Notes under the pieces: model-generated
Databases searched by the model: none
Seen by the model: the letters and a program-made list of their open reading frames with translations, nothing else
What the model was told of the DNA's origin: nothing
Shown here: positions 30,075 to 34,580 of the stretch, piece by piece
How the letters are laid out: each line of letters begins with the position of its first letter
How positions within the stretch are numbered: the stretch's first letter is position 1
Program-made: the position numbers and the translations under genes
Source of the DNA: Bacteroidales bacterium
Lineage (GTDB): Bacteria; Bacteroidota; Bacteroidia; Bacteroidales; UBA932
Assembly (NCBI GenBank): GCA_016291185.1
Contig: JAEFAI010000026.1
Span: forward strand, 1 to 34,580
DNA length: 34,580 nt
Reading direction: 5' to 3'

Positions 30075-31205
30075 TCAGCGTTGAATGTGGAAGCCCAGCG
30101 CGGCGAGGGTCTTCGAGAGCGCGGGATCGCCGCCCTGCAGCCGCAGGGTGAAGGCGGTCGGCTCCCGCCGCACAGGATAGTCGCCGCGGAGCTGTTCGAA
30201 GCGCTCGGGATGCGCGCGCAGGGCGCGGTCGTCCGCGAGGATATCGTAGGTATGCAGAATGGCCTCGGAGAGGGCCTCCTGGCGGGTTTTACCCGTGGCG
30301 TCCAGGGTGAAGGAAAGCGCCTGCGCCGGGACGGGAAGCTCCGCCGGGTGCCAGTCCAGCAGGGGCAGGCCGAGCACGGAAGCCACCGTCTGCACGCTCA
30401 TCCGCGTTCCGTTCGCCTTACCATCAGCGCTGTACCCGGCGATGTGCGGCGTAGCAATGTCCAGCAACTCCATCAGCGCACGGTCCGGCTCGGGCTCGCC
30501 CTCCCAGACATCCAGCACGGCGCCGCGCAGTGCTTTTGCCTGCAGGGCGGCCTTGAGCGCGGAACCATCCACTACGGGGCCGCGGGAAGAGTTGATCAGG
30601 AACTGATCCGGGCGCATCTTCGCGAGCCGCGCCGCATCGAAGAGGTGCCAGGTGGCGTCCTCCCCTTCCCGCGAGAGCGGGACATGGAGCGTCAAGATGT
30701 CGCTCTGCGCGATCAGCGTGTCGAGATCAACGAAATCCGAACCGCCCTCACGACGGGCGCGGGGCGGGTCGCACAGCAGCACGCGCATACCCAGCAGCGC
30801 GGCCGCTTCGGCGACCTTACTGCCCACGTTGCCCACCCCCACAACGCCCAGCGTCAAGGTATTGAGCTGCAGCGCGTGGCGCCGCTCCAGGGTGCAGAGC
30901 ACGGCAGCAATGTACTGCTTGACAGACCAGGAATTACAGCCCGGCGCGTTGCGCCAGAGAATTCCGTGGGCTTCGCACCACGCCGTATCGATATGGTCGT
31001 AGCCGATTGTGGCAGAGGCGACGACCCGGACGGATGAGCCGGAGAGCAGCGCCTCGTCGCAAATCGTGCGCGTCCGCGTCACGACAGCATCCGCGTCGCG
31101 GACCACCTCCGGAGTCGTCTCCGCCCCGGGCAGATACACGACCTCGGCCCAGGGTTCGAACACGCCCCGGATGAAGGGAATCTTGTTGTCGCAGACGATC
31201 TTCAT
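30075..31205 (-). CDS. pdxB: 4-phosphoerythronate dehydrogenase
   Basis: Oxidises 4-phospho-D-erythronate in the DXP-dependent route to pyridoxal 5'-phosphate; NAD-linked D-2-hydroxyacid dehydrogenase fold, 376 residues, close to the usual PdxB length. Evidence: VASATIGYDHID (63-73), NAPGCNSWSVKQYI (86-99), the Rossmann loop GVVGVGNVGS (120-129), catalytic Arg208 in NSSRGPVVD, Glu237 in WEGEPEPD and His254 in TPHIAGYSADGKANGT; the last two segments separate PdxB from SerA-type enzymes. A PdxB-type dimerisation tail follows. A near-consensus TATCTTTA box lies at 31242-31235. It is upstream of the patatin gene in one operon. Confidence 0.94.
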   Translation of the reverse strand: MKIVCDNKIPFIRGVFEPWAEVVYLPGAETTPEVVRDADAVVTRTRTICDEALLSGSSVRVVASATIGYDHIDTAWCEAHGILWRNAPGCNSWSVKQYIAAVLCTLERRHALQLNTLTLGVVGVGNVGSKVAEAAALLGMRVLLCDPPRARREGGSDFVDLDTLIAQSDILTLHVPLSREGEDATWHLFDAARLAKMRPDQFLINSSRGPVVDGSALKAALQAKALRGAVLDVWEGEPEPDRALMELLDIATPHIAGYSADGKANGTRMSVQTVASVLGLPLLDWHPAELPVPAQALSFTLDATGKTRQEALSEAILHTYDILADDRALRAHPERFEQLRGDYPVRREPTAFTLRLQGGDPALSKTLAALGFHIQR

Positions 31206-31268
31206 GGGCTCCCGAAATCATCGTTAAAGCTTTGTAAAGATACGTATTTTTCGGGAATATGATTTTTC

Positions 31269-31299
31269 TTTGAAGGTATCAGAATTCTTCGTATATTTG
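31269..31299 (+). promoter_or_regulatory. promoter of the pyruvate:ferredoxin oxidoreductase gene
   Basis: TTTG (31269-31272), 19-base spacer, TATATTTG (31292-31299): a perfect Bacteroidota promoter, with a leader of about 55 bases before the ATG. The 155-base gap between pdxB and this gene holds only this promoter and the pdxB promoter region. Confidence 0.8.
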
Positions 31300-31360
31300 T
31301 GTGATTATACACTTGTACGAATTATAATCGATAAAACATACTAAAACTTTCACTTCAATT

Positions 31361-34300
31361 ATGGCAAAAGAAAAGAAATTCATCACCTGTGATGGTAACC
31401 AGGCAGCGTCCAATATCGCATACCTGTTCAGCGAGCACGCTGCCATTTACCCGATCACGCCGTCTTCCACGATGGCCGAGAACGTGGACGAGTGGGCCGC
31501 CCACGGAAAGAAGAACCTGTGGGGCGAGACCGTCAAAGTCACCGAGATGCAGAGCGAGGCCGGCGCCGCTGGTGCCGTCCACGGTTCCCTGCAGGCCGGT
31601 GCACTGACGACCACCTACACCGCCTCCCAGGGTCTCCTGCTGATGATTCCGAATATGTACAAGATTGCCGGCGAAATGCTTCCGGCCGTCTTCCACGTGT
31701 CCGCCCGCGCCCTGGCCTCCCACGCCCTCTCCATCTTCGGCGACCACCAGGATGTGATGGCCTGCCGTCAGACCGGCTTCTGCATGCTGGCTTCCAGCTC
31801 CGTGCAGGAAGCGCAGGACATCGCCGCCGTCGCACACCTGAGCGCCATCAAGGCTTCTCTCCCGTTCCTGCACTTCTTTGACGGCTTCCGCACCTCCCAC
31901 GAGATCCAGAAGATCGAGGCCATCGACGAGGCCGACCTCAAGGGCATGGTCAGCGAGAAGGCCCTCGAGAACTTCCGCGCCCGCGCCCTGAACCCGGAGG
32001 CTCCCGTCACCCGCGGTACCGCCCAGAACGGCGACGTCTATTTCCAGGCCGTCGAGTCCCGCAACCAGGTCTATGAGGCCGTTCCCGACATCGTGGCCCG
32101 CTACATGGGCGAGATCGGCGAGCTGACCGGCCGCACCTACCGTCCGTTCGAGTACTACGGCGCCAAGGACGCCGAGTGCGTGATCGTGGCCATGGGTTCC
32201 GTCACCGAGACCATCAAGGAGACGATCGACTACCTCTCCGAGCACGGCCGCAAGTACGGCGTCGTGACGGTGCACCTCTATCGTCCGTTCTCCGAGAAAT
32301 ATTTCCTCAAGGTGCTCCCGAAGAGCGTCAAGAAGATCGCCGTCCTCGACCGCACCAAGGAGCCCGGCTCCCTCGGCGAGCCGCTCTACCTCGACGTGCG
32401 CGCGCTCTTCCAGGGCAAGGACAACGCCCCGCTCGTGATCGGCGGCCGCTACGGTCTCTCCTCCAAGGACACCACCCCGGCCCAGATCGTCGCCGTCTAT
32501 GACAACCTCGAGCGCAAGAGCCCGAAGGGTGATTTCACCATCGGCATCGTCGATGACGTGACCTTCAAGAGCCTCCCGACCAAGGGTGAGATCTCCATCG
32601 TGAAGAAGGGCACGACCGAGTGCAAGTTCTACGGCCTCGGTTCCGACGGTACCGTCGGTGCCAACAAGAACACGATCAAGATCATCGGTACCCACACCGA
32701 TCTCTATAGCCAGGCCTACTTCGACTACGACTCCAAGAAGTCCGGCGGCTACACCTGCTCGCACCTCCGCTTCGGCAAGAAGCCGATCAAGGCACCGTAC
32801 CTGGTGGGCACCCCTGACTTCGTGGCCTGCCACGTCCCGTCCTACCTCGAGAAGTACGATGTCCTGAAGGGTATCAAGGAAGGCGGCAGCCTGCTGCTCA
32901 ACTCCCTGTGGAGCGAAGAGGAGACCATCAAGCGCATCCCGGACGCCGTCAAGGCCGTCATCGGACGCAAGAAGATCAAGCTCTACATCATCAACGCCAC
33001 CAAGATCGCCCAGGAGATCGGCCTCGGCGGACGTACCAACACGATCCTCCAGAGTGCCTTCTTCCGCATCACCGGCATCATCCCGGTGGAAGATGCGATC
33101 AAGTATATGAAGGACGCCGCTCTCAAGTCTTACGGCAAGAAGGGCGAGAACATCGTCAACATGAACTACGCGGCCATCGACCGTGGCGGTGAGTACACCC
33201 AGGTCAAGGTTCCTGCCGAGTGGGCCCAGATCAACGCCAAGTTCGCCAACCCGAACGCCGGCCGCCTCGCGACCCCGTTCGTCAAGGAGATCGCCGACGT
33301 GGTCAACGCCCAGGCCGGCGACACCCTCCCGGTGAGCGCCTTCCTCCCCTACCAGGACGGTACGATGCCCGCCGGCACCGCCGCTTACGAGAAGCGCGGC
33401 GTGGCCGTGAGCGTGCCTGTCTGGGACGGTGAGAAGTGTATCCAGTGCAACACCTGCGCCTTCGTCTGCCCGCACGCCGCCATCCGTCCGTTCCTGATGA
33501 CCGACGAAGAGGCCAAGGCCGCTGCCGCCCAGGGCGTCAAGTTCGTCGAGGGCAAGGCCAACCTCAAGGACTACAAGTACACCCTCGCCGTGTCCGTCGC
33601 CGACTGTACCGGTTGCGGCAACTGCGTCGATGTCTGTCTTGCCAAGGAGAAGGCCCTCTCGATGGCTCCGTACATGGACCACGAGGCCGACCAGGCTGCG
33701 TTCGACTACCTCAACGCCAAAGTGGGCTACAAGACCCCGCAGGATCCCAAGTCCAACATGAAGGCCGCCCAGTTCGCACAGCCGCTGTTCGAATTCTCCG
33801 GCGCCTGCGCCGGTTGCGGCGAGACCCCGTACATCAAGAACATCACCCAGCTCTTCGGCGACCACATGATGATCGCGAACGCGACGGGTTGCTCCTCCAT
33901 CTACGGTGCCTCCTTCCCCGCTTCCCCGTACTGCACCGATGCACACGGCCACGGTCCGGCCTGGCAGAACTCCCTGTTCGAGGACTTCTGCGAGTTCGGT
34001 CTCGGTATGCACCTCGGCTCCGACCGCATCCGCGAGACGGTCGCATCCCTGATGCAGAAGGGTCTCGAGTGCTCCAAGTGCAGCGCTGAGATGAAGGAGC
34101 TCTACCAGAAGTGGCTGGACAACCGCAAGGACTACGCCGTTACCCGCGAAGTGGCCGACAAGCTCGTCCCGATGATGGAGAAGTGCGGTTGCGACGTCAG
34201 CAAGAGCCTCCTCGCCCTCAAGCAGTACATCCCGGCCCGCAGCCAGTGGATCTTCGGTGGCGACGGTGCTTCCTATGATATCGGTTACGGCGGACTCGAC

Positions 34301-34580
34301 CACGTCCTCGCCAGCGGTGAGAACGTCAACATTCTCGTCCTCGATACCGAAGTGTACTCCAACACCGGCGGACAGTCTTCCAAGGCCACCCCGGTCGGCG
34401 CCATCGCCAAGTTCGCCGCCTCCGGCAAGAAGATCCGCAAGAAGGATCTCGGTATGATGGCGATGAGCTACGGCTACGTCTATGTGGCCCAGGTCGCCAT
34501 GGGCGCCAGCCCGGTCCAGTACATGAACGCCATCAAGGAAGCCGAAGCCTACGACGGCCCGTCCCTGATCATCGCCTACG
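31361..34580 (+). CDS. nifJ: pyruvate:ferredoxin (flavodoxin) oxidoreductase, partial
   Basis: Oxidatively decarboxylates pyruvate to acetyl-CoA and CO2, passing electrons to ferredoxin or flavodoxin; cytoplasmic, homodimeric in the single-chain type. The frame is open from ATG 31361 to the right edge (1073 codons visible of an expected 1180 or so), so the C-terminus is missing. Domains in order: N-terminal pyruvate-binding domain (IYPITPSSTMAENVDEWAA near 28), domain II with the CoA region, then a 2x[4Fe-4S] ferredoxin domain with C693, C696, C699, C703 and C749, C752, C755, C759. The thiamine-diphosphate domain follows (GACAGCGETPYIK near 815; GGDGASYDIGYGG and SNTGGQSSKATP near the edge). 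Strong promoter; very biased codon use suggests high expression. Also called por or pfo in other genomes. Confidence 0.97.
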   Translation, partial: MAKEKKFITCDGNQAASNIAYLFSEHAAIYPITPSSTMAENVDEWAAHGKKNLWGETVKVTEMQSEAGAAGAVHGSLQAGALTTTYTASQGLLLMIPNMYKIAGEMLPAVFHVSARALASHALSIFGDHQDVMACRQTGFCMLASSSVQEAQDIAAVAHLSAIKASLPFLHFFDGFRTSHEIQKIEAIDEADLKGMVSEKALENFRARALNPEAPVTRGTAQNGDVYFQAVESRNQVYEAVPDIVARYMGEIGELTGRTYRPFEYYGAKDAECVIVAMGSVTETIKETIDYLSEHGRKYGVVTVHLYRPFSEKYFLKVLPKSVKKIAVLDRTKEPGSLGEPLYLDVRALFQGKDNAPLVIGGRYGLSSKDTTPAQIVAVYDNLERKSPKGDFTIGIVDDVTFKSLPTKGEISIVKKGTTECKFYGLGSDGTVGANKNTIKIIGTHTDLYSQAYFDYDSKKSGGYTCSHLRFGKKPIKAPYLVGTPDFVACHVPSYLEKYDVLKGIKEGGSLLLNSLWSEEETIKRIPDAVKAVIGRKKIKLYIINATKIAQEIGLGGRTNTILQSAFFRITGIIPVEDAIKYMKDAALKSYGKKGENIVNMNYAAIDRGGEYTQVKVPAEWAQINAKFANPNAGRLATPFVKEIADVVNAQAGDTLPVSAFLPYQDGTMPAGTAAYEKRGVAVSVPVWDGEKCIQCNTCAFVCPHAAIRPFLMTDEEAKAAAAQGVKFVEGKANLKDYKYTLAVSVADCTGCGNCVDVCLAKEKALSMAPYMDHEADQAAFDYLNAKVGYKTPQDPKSNMKAAQFAQPLFEFSGACAGCGETPYIKNITQLFGDHMMIANATGCSSIYGASFPASPYCTDAHGHGPAWQNSLFEDFCEFGLGMHLGSDRIRETVASLMQKGLECSKCSAEMKELYQKWLDNRKDYAVTREVADKLVPMMEKCGCDVSKSLLALKQYIPARSQWIFGGDGASYDIGYGGLDHVLASGENVNILVLDTEVYSNTGGQSSKATPVGAIAKFAASGKKIRKKDLGMMAMSYGYVYVAQVAMGASPVQYMNAIKEAEAYDGPSLIIAY

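Noticed and set aside
31355..34303. A 982-codon open frame on the minus strand, opposite the pyruvate:ferredoxin oxidoreductase gene
   Set aside because: It is a mirror of the strongly biased codon use (third-position C/G) of the real gene; its protein is low-complexity (Leu/Gly/Val/Asp/His) with no family motif.

Overview
The window looks like a chromosomal segment of a moderately GC-rich member of the Bacteroidales (Bacteroidota). The evidence is the repeated -7 box TAnnTTTG upstream of many genes, often with a TTTG -33 box about 19 bases away. Start codons generally lack strong Shine-Dalgarno sequences, and several genes have very short leaders. The gene families also fit: a large outer-membrane beta-barrel protein with a carboxypeptidase-like N-terminal domain, LytS/LytTR signalling, PdxB, a patatin with a BamA-like barrel, a DUF4250 protein and pyruvate:ferredoxin oxidoreductase. 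Rubredoxin, Fe-S flavoproteins and that oxidoreductase suggest an anaerobe.

Layout. 1-3.1 kb: an MMPL/RND exporter and its TetR regulator (minus). 3.1-8.4 kb: hydrolases and redox proteins: a carboxylesterase lipoprotein, an SGNH-hydrolase lipoprotein, an Fe-S aldo/keto reductase, a Tat-exported Fe-S flavoprotein, an HSL-type esterase and a rubredoxin. 8.4-14.6 kb: an EamA transporter, a DUF4250 protein, small unknown proteins, two alpha/beta hydrolases, a hot-dog thioesterase, an acyltransferase-3 membrane protein and two GNAT acetyltransferases. 14.6-19.8 kb: a more AT-rich accessory stretch with a small membrane protein, PadR plus DUF2812, a NimA-like flavoprotein, a DUF3795 remnant, a TfoX-N protein, a ferritin-like protein with a small HTH protein, an AraC regulator, a secreted protein and a palindromic repeat. 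19.8-24.7 kb: a LytTR response regulator and LytS-type kinase divergent from a 966-residue outer-membrane barrel protein. 24.7-26.6 kb: a DoxX / PNPOx-like / flavin-reductase-lipoprotein operon, an orphan gene fragment and tRNA-Arg(CCG). 26.7-34.6 kb: core metabolism, with fabD, patatin, pdxB, and pyruvate:ferredoxin oxidoreductase running off the right edge.

The most interesting regulatory signal is a palindrome of the form TATCG-N4/5-CGATA. It sits directly against the -7 box of both the padR promoter (15083) and the DoxX operon promoter (24793). Both promoters have a TTTG-N19-TAnnTTTG core, which suggests one PadR regulon covering DUF2812 and a small membrane/flavin redox operon. A second signal is a pair of 9-base direct repeats, 21 bases apart, upstream of the AraC gene. 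No CRISPR array, phage, rRNA or complete insertion sequence was seen. I did not find a clearly new multi-gene system; the candidates are the PadR/DoxX regulon and the exported flavoproteins.
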